Shown here piece after piece: positions 19,831-28,934 of a stretch of DNA of 64,000 bases (its first letter is position 1; the number at the start of each line of letters is the position of its first letter). The translations under genes were made by a program, and so were the position numbers. Under the pieces are notes generated by a model, which searched no databases, had not been told where the DNA came from, and worked only from the letters and a program-made list of their open reading frames with translations. The stretch is from a virus. The stretch is from positions 1 to 64,000 of IMG/VR virus record IMGVR_UViG_3300037148_000025. One strand, 5' to 3'.

Positions 19831-20542
19831 TAGTGCATTAGACAGCATAAAGGATCAAGTTTCAAATGTAGAGAGAAATCTTTCAGATACATTTCATGTG
19901 CCTGATATTTCCAAAGCGTTAGATACAGTTTCCGATACAGCCGAGAAAGCAGTTAATACAGGGAAAAATCTTGTTGACAAAGCAAAAGCTTATGTAAATA
20001 AAACTGCCCCTCCCCCCGCTCACACACCAAGTTACAAAGACGGGACAGATTACGTTCCTAAAACTGGACCAGCTAAATTACACAAAGGTGAAGCTGTTTT
20101 AAATAAAGAGGATGCTAAAGAACATCGTAAGGAAAAAGGAAATGACATGTCAAAAGAAAGTGTAATGAAGGAAGCTACCTCTTCCATGGCAGGAAAGAAA
20201 GAAGAGAAGCCCAAGAAAGAAGTTGAATCCATTCATACTCGCCACGCAAAGAACGGTGGGTATATTCACACTCACCACCACACACATCCAGAGCATCATC
20301 CAGACGAGGAACACATCTCAAAGGACCAAGATGCAATGGCAGACCATATGTTGCAGAACATGGGACAGCCTAACCCCGGAGAAGCAGAGGCAGATGCGGG
20401 GCAAAGCGGTATTCCCGGAGACGCGGGCGCAGCAGGGGCCGGTGCAGCAGGGGCAGGTGCAGGAGCGCCACAAGCAGCATCAGCAACTCCTCCACCAGCA
20501 GCAGGAGCACCGCCAGCAGGTGCATCTCCTATGGGAATGTAA
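19820..20542 (+). CDS. Protein with KGEAV motif and Gly/Ala-rich tail
   Basis: 240 residues. SYKDGTDYVPKTGPAKLHKG-EAV is a motif often found near the end of tail tape-measure proteins; it recurs in the gene at 20761. A His-rich stretch (YIHTHHHTHPEHHPDEEH) and a collagen-like Gly/Ala/Pro C-terminus follow. Structural or particle-associated role is likely. Confidence 0.6.
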   Translation: MANDSALDSIKDQVSNVERNLSDTFHVPDISKALDTVSDTAEKAVNTGKNLVDKAKAYVNKTAPPPAHTPSYKDGTDYVPKTGPAKLHKGEAVLNKEDAKEHRKEKGNDMSKESVMKEATSSMAGKKEEKPKKEVESIHTRHAKNGGYIHTHHHTHPEHHPDEEHISKDQDAMADHMLQNMGQPNPGEAEADAGQSGIPGDAGAAGAGAAGAGAGAPQAASATPPPAAGAPPAGASPMGM

Positions 20543-20551
20543 GGAGATATT

Positions 20552-20752
20552 ATGGCAGGAAAAGAAAAAGTTGAACTATCCAATCATAGGGTAGTGATGC
20601 ATTTACACAAGGGCGGATTGCATCGAGCACTGGGGATTTCTGAAGATAAGGATATTCCCGAAGAAAGGTTAGATACTGCTTTAAATAGCAAGAATGAGCA
20701 TGTCAGAAAAATGGCTTCCCTTGCAAAGACAATGAAGAGTTGGAAGAAGTAA
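20552..20752 (+). CDS. GLHRALG-domain small protein
   Basis: 66 residues. VVMHLHKGGLHRALGIS then a helical SKNEHVRKMASLAK. The same domain is fused to a KGEAV segment in the next gene. GGAGATATT precedes ATG. No family is recognised. Confidence 0.6.
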   Translation: MAGKEKVELSNHRVVMHLHKGGLHRALGISEDKDIPEERLDTALNSKNEHVRKMASLAKTMKSWKK

Positions 20753-20760
20753 GGAGTTAT

Positions 20761-21288
20761 ATGAGTCTGTTACCACCCAGTGATAAAAATTTAGACAACG
20801 GAAATCAAGTGACGACACAGGCAGCAAGTAAACCGGCACCGGCATCTCCAAAACCTGCTTCAACAGGAAAAACGGTAGCAAAGGATTCTCTTGGTATAAT
20901 TGGGGCGGCATTAAGCGGGGCCAGTAAAGGTGCTTCATCCGATAGCTCTGGAAGTCAAAGTCAAATGGCTCATCATTTTGAGCCAGCAAGCTACAAAACA
21001 GGCACGGCATACGTTCCCAAAACTGGACCAGCGATCTTACATAAAGGTGAAGCAGTTATTCCGGCCAGCGAAAATAAGTCTGAAGGAACGGTTTCTACCC
21101 ATAGAGCACTTATGCACCTTAACCATGGTGGATTGCACAGGGCGCTAGGTCTTAAAGAGAGTGACGGAATTCCCAGAGAGAGTGTGGAAACGGCGCTTGG
21201 AAGCAAGAATGACCACGTAAAGACCATGGCCGGACTCGCCGGTGTGGTGATGGGACCGAAGGAACAGAAGGAACCGAAGAAAAAGTAA
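20761..21288 (+). CDS. Fusion of KGEAV segment and GLHRALG domain
   Basis: About 175 residues from ATG at 20761 (AAGGAG upstream), eight bases past the previous stop; an earlier ATG lies inside the previous gene. The middle has YKTGTAYVPKTGPAILHKG-EAV as in 19820, and the end has MHLNHGGLHRALGLK with SKNDHVKTMAGLAG as in 20552. It looks like a fusion of its two left neighbours, or they are split copies of it. Confidence 0.65.
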   Translation: MSLLPPSDKNLDNGNQVTTQAASKPAPASPKPASTGKTVAKDSLGIIGAALSGASKGASSDSSGSQSQMAHHFEPASYKTGTAYVPKTGPAILHKGEAVIPASENKSEGTVSTHRALMHLNHGGLHRALGLKESDGIPRESVETALGSKNDHVKTMAGLAGVVMGPKEQKEPKKK

Positions 21289-21306
21289 TGCATATCTGGG
21301 AGGGTC

Positions 21307-23334
21307 ATGCAGATCAGTAAATTAGAACAACTTTATGAAGAGTGCAGACATCTCCCTCATTATCAATACAGAGATATGGACGATGAAGAGTTTTCCAAAC
21401 GAGCAGTAACTAGTTTTGGGCGATTGAACGAGAAAAATAGAAACATAGTCCTTAACTCTTGGAGCAAGAAACTCGGAAAGTCCAGTGGTGAGTTGGATGC
21501 ATCAGATATTCGTAAACTTGTTGTTTACAGATTTGCGGCCCAGACTAACCTTTATTTTTTATGTCATTTACTTGAGAAGTATGACCAGACAACACTGCAA
21601 ACACACGAAGAGATTTGTAATGACTTCTTCGTGCATAAAGACCCAACATTTTCAACATTTGAAGCATTTGCTAATCAGTACTCAGACCTAAAGGAAAGGC
21701 TTTTGTTAGTGCCACGTGGAGGATATAAAAGTTCGATTGACATTGCTGATTGCGTACAATGGACCATTTGTTTTCCAGCAATTACAATTCTTATTCTTAC
21801 GGGAGTTTATAAACTATCAGGAGATTTTCTTGGGGAAGCGAAGCAACATTTTACACATGATGAGAGTGGACAGAAAGACGATAAGGGCGATGTAATTTTA
21901 CAGCCTCGTCAAATAATGGATAAGAAAACTGGTGAATGGTCCGATAGCATGTTTCAGGTTCTTTTCTCTGAGCACTGCATTCCACCTAATACTGGAACAC
22001 AGTTTGAGTTTCAGACACCGGCTGGTGGAGATGACAAAGAGCCAACAATTAGAGCGGCGTCTATTGAACAAGCCTTATCTGGAATGCACTTTGGTGTGTT
22101 GAAGTTGGATGATGTGGTAACAAACGAGAACAGCCAAAATCAAGATCGAATTAGGACCATTAATAATCAAATTAGTATTAACAAAGCTATGTTGAATCCT
22201 TATGGATTCTTCGATTTAATTGGGACTTGGTATGACGAGTTCGACCAGTATGGAATTACGGTAAGACAGGAAGAGAAGTTTGCTGAAGAAGAGGGATTAA
22301 CGAATAATATCCACGGTTCAGTTGATAGTGGAATTTTTAATAGCAGTGTATTTGTCAAGGTTTATTTGCGGTCTGCATGGTGGCCTACGGATGAGGCTAA
22401 GAAATCTGGAAAGGTAGACGATGAGATGACCAAGAGCGATTATGTTCTTTGGTTTCCCGAACGCCTGAACTATGAATTCTTAGAGCGCGAGTGGAAGAGA
22501 GATGAGGGCACTGGCAACTTTGCTATTAAGTATTTAAATAATCCTCGTAAAATCAATAATGTTAAGTTCCCTCGGGAGCTACTAGTACGGCGTACCATTC
22601 CTCATTATCAGTTTCCGCAGCAGGGAATAGTGGTCACAGCGGTTGATACCGCGTACAGCGTCAAGTCTTGGGCAGATTATACAGTTGCAATGACTGCGTT
22701 GATTTTTGGTGGACGCTTCTACGTTATTAACATGGTTAGGGGAAAGTATAACGAGTATGACTTACCGAAGGTAATTGCTAATGTTGGTTATAAATGGAAG
22801 CCCAAGAGAATTGCCATTGAGGACTCCGTTGGGGTCAAATGGATGGGTCGAGAACTCAGACGAGAAATGGATGCACTCAAAATTTCTATTCCTGTCGAAT
22901 TCTGCTCGTTGGGCTATGGTACAAAACTTCGTTCGAAGCAGCTTAAAGCCAAACCCGTTCTCAGATTACTAGGGGATGAACGTTTGTATTTTCTGAATTC
23001 CTGTGAAGGACTGGCAGAAATTTACACAGAGATGGAGCAGTTCACAGGGACTAGTGATGATAAGCACGACGACATTGTGTCGGCCATTTCTCTTCTAGTC
23101 GAGCAGTTTGGCGGCTATGCAGACATGGACAGAAAAATTAGTATAGCTTCTTCCGATTTTGCAGCCGATGCGAAGTCGAAGGCTCGGCACGATATGATTT
23201 ATTGCGCCGGGGAGTATGCGAGTCTCAATCAGAACGGAAGCGAAGACCCGAAAACGGCCTATGCATTACTGAACAGCCCGGCACAGCAGGTGCAGGAAAA
23301 ATATGCTGACCCTTTTAGCGATTTGATGGGATGA
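21307..23334 (+). CDS. terL: Terminase large subunit
   Basis: 675 residues. The ATPase half has a variant Walker A (LLLVPRGGYKSS, about 138) and Walker B (VLKLDDVV). The RNase H-like nuclease half has the acidic residues VDTAYS (about 446), IAIEDSVG (about 504) and KHDDIVSAI (near 585). It packages DNA through the portal. GGGAGGG precedes ATG. Confidence 0.93.
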   Translation: MQISKLEQLYEECRHLPHYQYRDMDDEEFSKRAVTSFGRLNEKNRNIVLNSWSKKLGKSSGELDASDIRKLVVYRFAAQTNLYFLCHLLEKYDQTTLQTHEEICNDFFVHKDPTFSTFEAFANQYSDLKERLLLVPRGGYKSSIDIADCVQWTICFPAITILILTGVYKLSGDFLGEAKQHFTHDESGQKDDKGDVILQPRQIMDKKTGEWSDSMFQVLFSEHCIPPNTGTQFEFQTPAGGDDKEPTIRAASIEQALSGMHFGVLKLDDVVTNENSQNQDRIRTINNQISINKAMLNPYGFFDLIGTWYDEFDQYGITVRQEEKFAEEEGLTNNIHGSVDSGIFNSSVFVKVYLRSAWWPTDEAKKSGKVDDEMTKSDYVLWFPERLNYEFLEREWKRDEGTGNFAIKYLNNPRKINNVKFPRELLVRRTIPHYQFPQQGIVVTAVDTAYSVKSWADYTVAMTALIFGGRFYVINMVRGKYNEYDLPKVIANVGYKWKPKRIAIEDSVGVKWMGRELRREMDALKISIPVEFCSLGYGTKLRSKQLKAKPVLRLLGDERLYFLNSCEGLAEIYTEMEQFTGTSDDKHDDIVSAISLLVEQFGGYADMDRKISIASSDFAADAKSKARHDMIYCAGEYASLNQNGSEDPKTAYALLNSPAQQVQEKYADPFSDLMG

Positions 23335-23345
23335 CCGGAGGCTGT

Positions 23346-23513
23346 GTGACCCCTACTCTGAATGAACTAAAAAAGAAAGTTGTGGAAGACTATCAAAGAC
23401 AGCTTCCCGGAGAGCGTTTATATGGAAAAATCTTTTCTGTCTACGTTCTTGACAAATACGCAAAATTATTGCTACGGATTTACAGAAAGGTAGAAACGCG
23501 AAAGGAACACTAA
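23346..23513 (+). CDS. Small hypothetical protein after terminase
   Basis: 55 residues from GTG (GGAGG four bases upstream); an ATG at 23331 that overlaps the terminase stop would add five residues but has no site. A basic helical protein (LNELKKKVVEDYQRQLPGER). The last base overlaps the next ATG. Confidence 0.5.
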   Translation: MTPTLNELKKKVVEDYQRQLPGERLYGKIFSVYVLDKYAKLLLRIYRKVETRKEH

Positions 23514-24109
23514 TGATGGATAATGGTTTTTATACATATCTCTGGTTAAGAGAGGACGGCACGCCGTACTACGTGGGAAAGGGGCGTGGCAAACGTGCAT
23601 TCCGTTGCGGAGCGCCCCCTGCGGAACGAGTGATAATACAATATCACCCGAGTGAGCGGGATGCACTTGTTGCGGAAGTATTTTTTATTGCATACTACGG
23701 TCGTAAAGATTTAGGAACTGGGTGTTTAAGAAATTACACGGACGGTGGAGGGGGAGTAAGCGGTTGGATTTGTTCTGCTGAAGCAAGAGCAAAAATGTCT
23801 GCTTCGAAAATGAATCATGCAACATCAGATGAAACAAGAGCAAAGCTGTCTGCTTCTAGGAGAGGAAAGGTAGCATCCGATGAAACAAGAGCAAAAATGT
23901 CTGCTTCTAGGAGAGGAAAGGTAGCATCCGATGAAACAAGGGAAAAAATGTCTGCTTCGAAAATGAATCATGCAGAATCAGATGAAACAAGAGCAAAAAT
24001 ATCTGCAAATCATGTAGGAATGAAAGGAAAAGTTCATTCAGACGAGACTAAAGCAAAAATTCGACTTTCTAGATTAGCCTGTATAGAAAAACGTAAGCGA
24101 GAGGAGTAA
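23513..24109 (+). CDS. GIY-YIG homing endonuclease with NUMOD3 repeats
   Basis: 198 residues. The GIY-YIG core reads FYTYLWLRED then PYYVGKGRGK (Arg after the second block), with Glu in LVAEVFFI. The C-terminus has about five tandem 15- to 16-residue repeats (SDETRAKMSASRRGK type), the NUMOD3 DNA-binding module; the underlying DNA is a 51-bp tandem repeat around 23850-23950. It is free-standing between terminase and portal. Confidence 0.9.
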   Translation: MMDNGFYTYLWLREDGTPYYVGKGRGKRAFRCGAPPAERVIIQYHPSERDALVAEVFFIAYYGRKDLGTGCLRNYTDGGGGVSGWICSAEARAKMSASKMNHATSDETRAKLSASRRGKVASDETRAKMSASRRGKVASDETREKMSASKMNHAESDETRAKISANHVGMKGKVHSDETKAKIRLSRLACIEKRKREE

Positions 24110-24111
24110 AA

Positions 24112-26223
24112 ATGGCGGAAATACAGCCTGACGGTGGAAATCAAACACGCGAACTCACTCCTATGGACTATGGGGTAGGGGGTGATCTTAGGACATCTGA
24201 TGCCGAGGTTGCTCTTGTTGTCGGCGCTGCCAGTAAAGCCGAAAGTTTTATTAGTGACAAGCAGTATTCTCTTTTATGGCGTGATGCTGATTTGCTTTAC
24301 CAGTCTCCTCGTCCCATGTCAGTCTACGAAAACACGTATGTTTTAGAACCCAACGTGCAGCGGTTTACAGTCGCAAAGGTTATGAATTCTATTGTCCCCC
24401 AATTGTACAAAGGACTTTTCTATCAAGACCCACCGATGGTACTACGTCCCCACCCAGGTACGTCTCAGAACGTTGTTGATGCAAAAACGGCTCTATTTTC
24501 CGCATTGCTCGATGATTGTGGATTTAAGATGGAGGTAAAATATGGGCTGGAGCAAATGGCGCACTTAGGGACAGGTATTTGGAAGTGGGGTATAGAATAC
24601 AAAGAAATTATTACTAAAACCAGAATTTCCACTGTGAGCAAGCTTCCGTCCGGCCCTTCACCGGTAGAGCTTCAGAGCATTGTTCCCACGAAAGATGCCC
24701 CAAAAATTACAACCACGAGCAGATGGGTTCCTCGTCCGTTTTTTGAGAGCAGAGAGATTAGCAAAGTATTAGTGGACCCCCATTGTTCTGTGGGTGACAT
24801 TCGTAGAGCAAAGTTTGCTGTAGATGTCCGGTACATGAACTATTATGAGTTGCTCGATCTTGTAAAGGGCATCGAAGCACTTCCAGATGAGCATCCTGAT
24901 AAGGAGGGGTGGTCACTTCCCAGTGAGGCAGAGTTGCGGTCATGGTTTATGCCGCCAACGAATGCCGGAATATCAGAAGCCTCTGCTACAGATCGAGCCA
25001 CATATGTAGAGGGAATTGTTCACCATGCAGAGGAAATGAATATTCAAACTTCTCCAGATTTGCTGATGAAGTCGATGGAGACGCTAGAGTATTGGGACAA
25101 GAAGAGAAAGATACTTGTTATTGATCGTAAGCACAAGCTGTGTTCTCAAAAAAATACATTTAGTTGCCTTCCTTTCTTTTCGGCAAATTGGTGGAATCGT
25201 CCGAAAGCATTTTATGGTATGGGTCTGGGCCTGATTGTTGGACAAAATCAACGTGTGGATCAGGGCACCATTAATGCTATTCTGAAGATTCTGTCATTTG
25301 GTGTAAACCCAATTTATTTGCGCAAAAGGGATTCAAACTCGCCTACGCAGATGATACGTACTGGGTTGGGTAAAATCCTGACAGTTGACGGGGAGACTAA
25401 AGACGCTTACCATCTGTTAGAAGCGCCCAAGGTTCCTTCAGATGTGTGGTCGGCACTGTCTGAATCCGAGAAGGCCACAGAAAGTAGCTCCGGTGCTGAC
25501 TCGCAACTTGTGCAAGGTTCCACAGCAGGTCCAAGATCATCGATGGGGCGCACAGCTACTGGGGCAACTCAGCAAGCAGGTGCAAGTGCAACTCGATTAG
25601 ATGGTCCTCTGGACAATTTTATCGAGCAGGTCTTTAAGCCGTGGTTGTACAGACTTGATCAATTAGTGTTCGAATTTTTCTCTGACGATGAAATCTTCCA
25701 GATTTTAGGTGTAGAGAAAGGTAAGGACTTCGAATTTGATATGCAGGAATTCCACGATGCAGTAATCGAGTATGAGGTTCTTGCGGGCGCATCGCTGGCA
25801 GCGAAGAGAACTATGAGTCAGTCGATGACCTTGATTACTCAGATTTTTGAGAACCCAACCATTCAGCAGAATCTTGCGGAGATCAATGAAGAGTATATTG
25901 ACTTTAGAGAAATTCTTAAGATGTGGATGGAAGCGAGTGAGTGGAAGAATTTCAATGATATTGTGAAACCATTGACGCAGGCAATGAAAGCAAAGCAGGC
26001 ACAAAAATCACAAGCAGCACAACAGCAGGGTAAGCAAGCTACACAATCTGCTATTAGTGCTCAGAATGCTAGTCAGAAAGCGCAGCTTCAAGAGCAATCA
26101 ATTCAGGGCAGAATACAAGAGCGATTGATTGTGGGCGCTGTTTTGAATAGTGCAAAAGGAGAGGCCAACGAGGGTACTCCCGATACGGGGGGTCTTGGTG
26201 GTGAAGAACCAACGGTAGAGTAA
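24112..26223 (+). CDS. Portal (head-tail connector) protein
   Basis: 703 residues, in place directly before the scaffold and capsid. The podovirus-portal pattern is visible: AKVMNSIVPQLYKGLFYQ in the N-terminal part, ADLLYQSPRP, a central GMGLGLIVGQNQRVDQGT helix and a Gln/Ala-rich C-terminus. It forms the dodecameric ring for DNA entry. GGAG precedes ATG. Confidence 0.85.
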   Translation: MAEIQPDGGNQTRELTPMDYGVGGDLRTSDAEVALVVGAASKAESFISDKQYSLLWRDADLLYQSPRPMSVYENTYVLEPNVQRFTVAKVMNSIVPQLYKGLFYQDPPMVLRPHPGTSQNVVDAKTALFSALLDDCGFKMEVKYGLEQMAHLGTGIWKWGIEYKEIITKTRISTVSKLPSGPSPVELQSIVPTKDAPKITTTSRWVPRPFFESREISKVLVDPHCSVGDIRRAKFAVDVRYMNYYELLDLVKGIEALPDEHPDKEGWSLPSEAELRSWFMPPTNAGISEASATDRATYVEGIVHHAEEMNIQTSPDLLMKSMETLEYWDKKRKILVIDRKHKLCSQKNTFSCLPFFSANWWNRPKAFYGMGLGLIVGQNQRVDQGTINAILKILSFGVNPIYLRKRDSNSPTQMIRTGLGKILTVDGETKDAYHLLEAPKVPSDVWSALSESEKATESSSGADSQLVQGSTAGPRSSMGRTATGATQQAGASATRLDGPLDNFIEQVFKPWLYRLDQLVFEFFSDDEIFQILGVEKGKDFEFDMQEFHDAVIEYEVLAGASLAAKRTMSQSMTLITQIFENPTIQQNLAEINEEYIDFREILKMWMEASEWKNFNDIVKPLTQAMKAKQAQKSQAAQQQGKQATQSAISAQNASQKAQLQEQSIQGRIQERLIVGAVLNSAKGEANEGTPDTGGLGGEEPTVE

Positions 26224-26227
26224 GTAA

Positions 26228-26330
26228 ACCGAACGGTTACTGTTTAGTTTGTAACCGTTCGGTCCTGAATTAAAATTGCCGTCTCTAAAATAACCGATAA
26301 ATTGCGATGTTATTCGGCGCAAAGACGGCA
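26228..26330 (+). promoter_or_regulatory. Two strong hairpins between portal and scaffold genes
   Basis: A perfect 13-bp stem, ACCGAACGGTTAC / GTAACCGTTCGGT (26228-26263), then TGCCGTCT / AGACGGCA (26277-26330) with an inner stem. There is no T run, so they probably control RNA stability or attenuation instead of ending transcription. Confidence 0.65.
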
Positions 26331-26349
26331 GCATTCTTAGGAGAAGAGG

Positions 26350-26715
26350 ATGATAACAACCGAGAATAATTTGAAGACATATGAGCCGGAGATCAGTCTT
26401 TCGGCTCAAGAAATAGGCGATTTGTCAGGGATTGTTTATCATCCCGGTTTTGCAGTTTTTCAGAAGATTGGAAAATCGACTGTAGACAGGTTTATCTTGG
26501 CGTGGCTCAATCAGAAGACCGATGCAGATATAATCGAAGCGCACAGATCGGCTAAGGTTGCCGCACAGTTGTACACGATGCTCATTAATCGGATTAATCA
26601 GGAAGTGACTGATTATCGAGACACGGTAAAGGAAAATAGCAAACCAGTTGATTCTGGTGAATCTTTGGACATGGGAGAAATTGCAGCAGAAGACGTTGGG
26701 GAGGCGTTTATCTAA
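26350..26715 (+). CDS. Hypothetical protein upstream of scaffold
   Basis: 121 residues, helical and acidic at the end (SLDMGEIAAEDVGEAF). Its stop and the next ATG overlap by one base. Position suggests a head-assembly factor. No family is recognised. Confidence 0.6.
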   Translation: MITTENNLKTYEPEISLSAQEIGDLSGIVYHPGFAVFQKIGKSTVDRFILAWLNQKTDADIIEAHRSAKVAAQLYTMLINRINQEVTDYRDTVKENSKPVDSGESLDMGEIAAEDVGEAFI

Positions 26716-27692
26716 TGGCAGATGAAATTGTAGTAGAGCAGCCTGTAGTAGAGCAGCCTGTAGTAGAGGTTGTAGAGGAGCCTTTGGTAGAGCAGAGGTA
26801 CACTTATCAGCCCAAGGATGAAACTGGACGGTCCATAGGTGGGCTTCAAGTAATCAAGTACCATACACAAGAAGAATTAGTAGAGAAGTTCCAAGAGCAG
26901 AACACCCTCCTTATTCGTAAATTACGTAAAGAGACGCGCAACAATCGTCTTGGCATTCTGGAGGATGAACCTATTTCCGATGATGCCCAACGTTTTACGG
27001 GTGCGGTTGAGTTTAAGCCCCGTGAACTGAGCAATGAGGAGCGTTATGAGATTGCTCATAAACTTTTGGACCCTACCACGGCGTATGAAGCAACAGAGAC
27101 TTTGATTGAAGCTGGAGTAGGAGCGCCTCTTAAAGTTATTGGTGAAACTTTACAGGGAGTACAGCAAGATAACATTAAACTTCGTGCAAGAATAGAAGTT
27201 GATTCTTTCATTGCAGAAAACCATGATTATTATAAATGCTCTGAAAATCAGGAAGCAATCATAGCATGGATGCTTCGGTATGATCTTGCCCCAGTTAAAG
27301 AGAATTTTCAGAAGGCATATGACACCCTGAGAGCACAGGGCGTGCTTATTGAGAGCGGTGCCGTTGAGGAGATTCCTGTGGCAGTAGAACCAGTGGTCGT
27401 TCCGGTAGTGGAACCTGTTGTAGAAGTTGTCCATGAATTGTTACCAGTAGCCGAGATTCCTATCAGGGTTTCAAGTGGGTTGACAAGGGCTAACTCATCA
27501 GATGTTGGTGTGGTTCGTGCTCCCGGAAGCGGGATCGCCTATGAATTTATTCAGGACGGTCAAAAGAAGGTTTTTACCGGACTTGCAGCCGTGCAAGCTA
27601 TGCCAAGTGACGAGTATAAGCGTAGACTTCTTACTGACAAGACTTTTGGTGTAGAAGTAGACAAGTTGGAAGCAGCAGCGAGAAAGAGGTAG
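26715..27692 (+). CDS. Putative scaffolding protein
   Basis: 325 residues, acidic, with low-complexity Val/Glu/Pro stretches (VVEQPVVEQPVVEVV; VVVPVVEPVVEVV) and a central helical part. Between portal and capsid, this composition is typical of a podovirus scaffold (T7 gp9 type). The call is by position and composition. Confidence 0.65.
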   Translation: MADEIVVEQPVVEQPVVEVVEEPLVEQRYTYQPKDETGRSIGGLQVIKYHTQEELVEKFQEQNTLLIRKLRKETRNNRLGILEDEPISDDAQRFTGAVEFKPRELSNEERYEIAHKLLDPTTAYEATETLIEAGVGAPLKVIGETLQGVQQDNIKLRARIEVDSFIAENHDYYKCSENQEAIIAWMLRYDLAPVKENFQKAYDTLRAQGVLIESGAVEEIPVAVEPVVVPVVEPVVEVVHELLPVAEIPIRVSSGLTRANSSDVGVVRAPGSGIAYEFIQDGQKKVFTGLAAVQAMPSDEYKRRLLTDKTFGVEVDKLEAAARKR

Positions 27693-27695
27693 GAT

Positions 27696-28133
27696 ATGAC
27701 AATTCGTGAGTATCAGGAGAAGGATGCTTGCGCGGTCTGCGCTATAAATCGTGCTTGTTTCAAAGATGCAGAACCAGATTCAGAACTTTTAGAGGATTTG
27801 AAGAAGTATAAAACGTGGGTTGCTGTGGCAGAAAATGGATATATTCAAGGATTTATCTCTGGACATGTTAAACACGGTATACCATACATCGACAATGTTT
27901 CTGTTCTTGAACTATATAGAGGAATGGGTATAGCAACAGAACTTATAGAGACGTTTGAAAAGAGTTTTAGTTGGCGGGATAGTCTGGGTAATGGTACGGC
28001 GTACTGGCTTCAAGTAGCATCGGACAATCCGGCGCAAAGGTTGTATTTTGATCTTGGATACAGGGTTGAATCTGTAGACGAGAATTTTTATGGCAGGGGA
28101 AAACATGCACTATGCATGCACAAAACTGCTTAG
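27696..28133 (+). CDS. GNAT acetyltransferase
   Basis: 145 residues. YIDNVSVLELYRGMGIATEL holds the acetyl-CoA loop (R-G-M-G-I-A) and NPAQRLYFDLGYRVE is the RimI-like C-terminal motif. The substrate is unknown. It lies between the scaffold and capsid genes, an unusual site. Confidence 0.85.
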   Translation: MTIREYQEKDACAVCAINRACFKDAEPDSELLEDLKKYKTWVAVAENGYIQGFISGHVKHGIPYIDNVSVLELYRGMGIATELIETFEKSFSWRDSLGNGTAYWLQVASDNPAQRLYFDLGYRVESVDENFYGRGKHALCMHKTA

Positions 28134-28143
28134 CAATAAATTG

Positions 28144-28181
28144 GTATACGATACGCTTTTTCTATATCGCGTATCATATAC
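28144..28181. promoter_or_regulatory. Inverted pair of dispersed palindrome halves
   Basis: GTATACGATACGC (28144-28156) faces GCGTATCATATAC (28169-28181), forming a hairpin or a double site upstream of the capsid gene. Confidence 0.55.
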
Positions 28182-28368
28182 ATTGGTATCGCAGTGGATT
28201 ACTGTAGAGCCACCAAATTAGCGTGAGGGAACTAAAGCCGAAGTCTAGGCTAAAGGCAGTGAAAGCACAGTCGGATTACTGGAGCAATTAACTGACGCAA
28301 GGGACTTAAATTCTTAGTAACTCTTGGAGGAGAAGTTTTAGGAGTTTTTTGTACTAAGGGAAATTACA

Positions 28369-28464
28369 ATGGCTAGTTATTCACCATCAAGTAATGGACA
28401 GTCAAATCTGCCTCAGTCAACGGTCAAGTATTATGATAAAAAGTTCCGCGAGAATCTGAAGGCT
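28369..28464 (+). CDS. Major capsid protein, exon 1
   Basis: 32 codons (MASYSPSSNGQSNLPQS to FRENLKA), the typical N-terminus of this capsid family. AAGGGA precedes ATG. An in-frame stop follows at once (GCT TAA). The 5' splice site after GCT is set by P1 pairing (see intron 1). Confidence 0.8.
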
Positions 28465-28712
28465 TAAAATTTGGGTCTTCTAAAACTTGACTATATCGGT
28501 GGAACCGTGCTATAATGGACACATTATGGCAGACAATACCGAGGAAAGACAGAATGCTGCAATTAAACAACTTTTCACAACCGCATTCTGAATCCCTAGA
28601 GACTAATACGTCAGGAATTGTAGGAAATTTTACTACGATTAAGATAGAGTCCGATCTGCGTGGTGACATGCAGAGTGAGCCAACAGTGATGTTGGATTCC
28701 TAAACACAAATA
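28465..28712 (+). ncRNA. Group I intron 1 (no ORF) in the capsid gene
   Basis: 248 nt. P1: exon GAAGGCU pairs with GGTCTTC. P10: TTTG pairs with exon 2 CAAA. P6: AGAATGC/GCATTCT. P7 elements: AGAGACTAATACG and AAGATAGAGTCC. P8: GTAG/CTAC. P9: a TCTGC/GCAGA hairpin and a CCAACA-GTGA-TGTTGG hairpin with a GNRA-type loop. The last base by frame and P10 is A, not the usual G. The core resembles intron 2. Confidence 0.8.
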
Positions 28713-28934
28713 CAAACACCATTCGTAGCATGTTCCGAACGTTTGGACTTGCCTACAAAGAGTGGTAATCAATATGAACTCTTTATGTATGTACCTATGG
28801 CTGCTAACACAACTCAGACTCTTGAGGGAACTGTTGGGGCAGGTATTTCAGTAAACGTTTTGACTACAACGGCCACCATTGGCGAATATGCAGATTACGC
28901 TAACTTTAGCTCGCTTTCGTTAGCTACGGCGATT
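28713..28934 (+). CDS. Major capsid protein, exon 2
   Basis: 74 codons (QTPFVACSERLDLPTKSG to LSLATAI). It keeps the frame with exon 1, giving ...ENLKA-QTPFVAC..., and continues into exon 3 as ...LATAI-DNTVENVA.... The motif MAANTTQTLEGTVGAGI is typical of the family. Confidence 0.8.

Noticed and set aside
28490-28520. TTGACT ... TATAAT promoter-like sequence in intron 1
   Set aside because: The TATAAT pairs with the following ATTATG in an intron hairpin, so it is explained by the group I core; spacing is 18 and -35 is imperfect.
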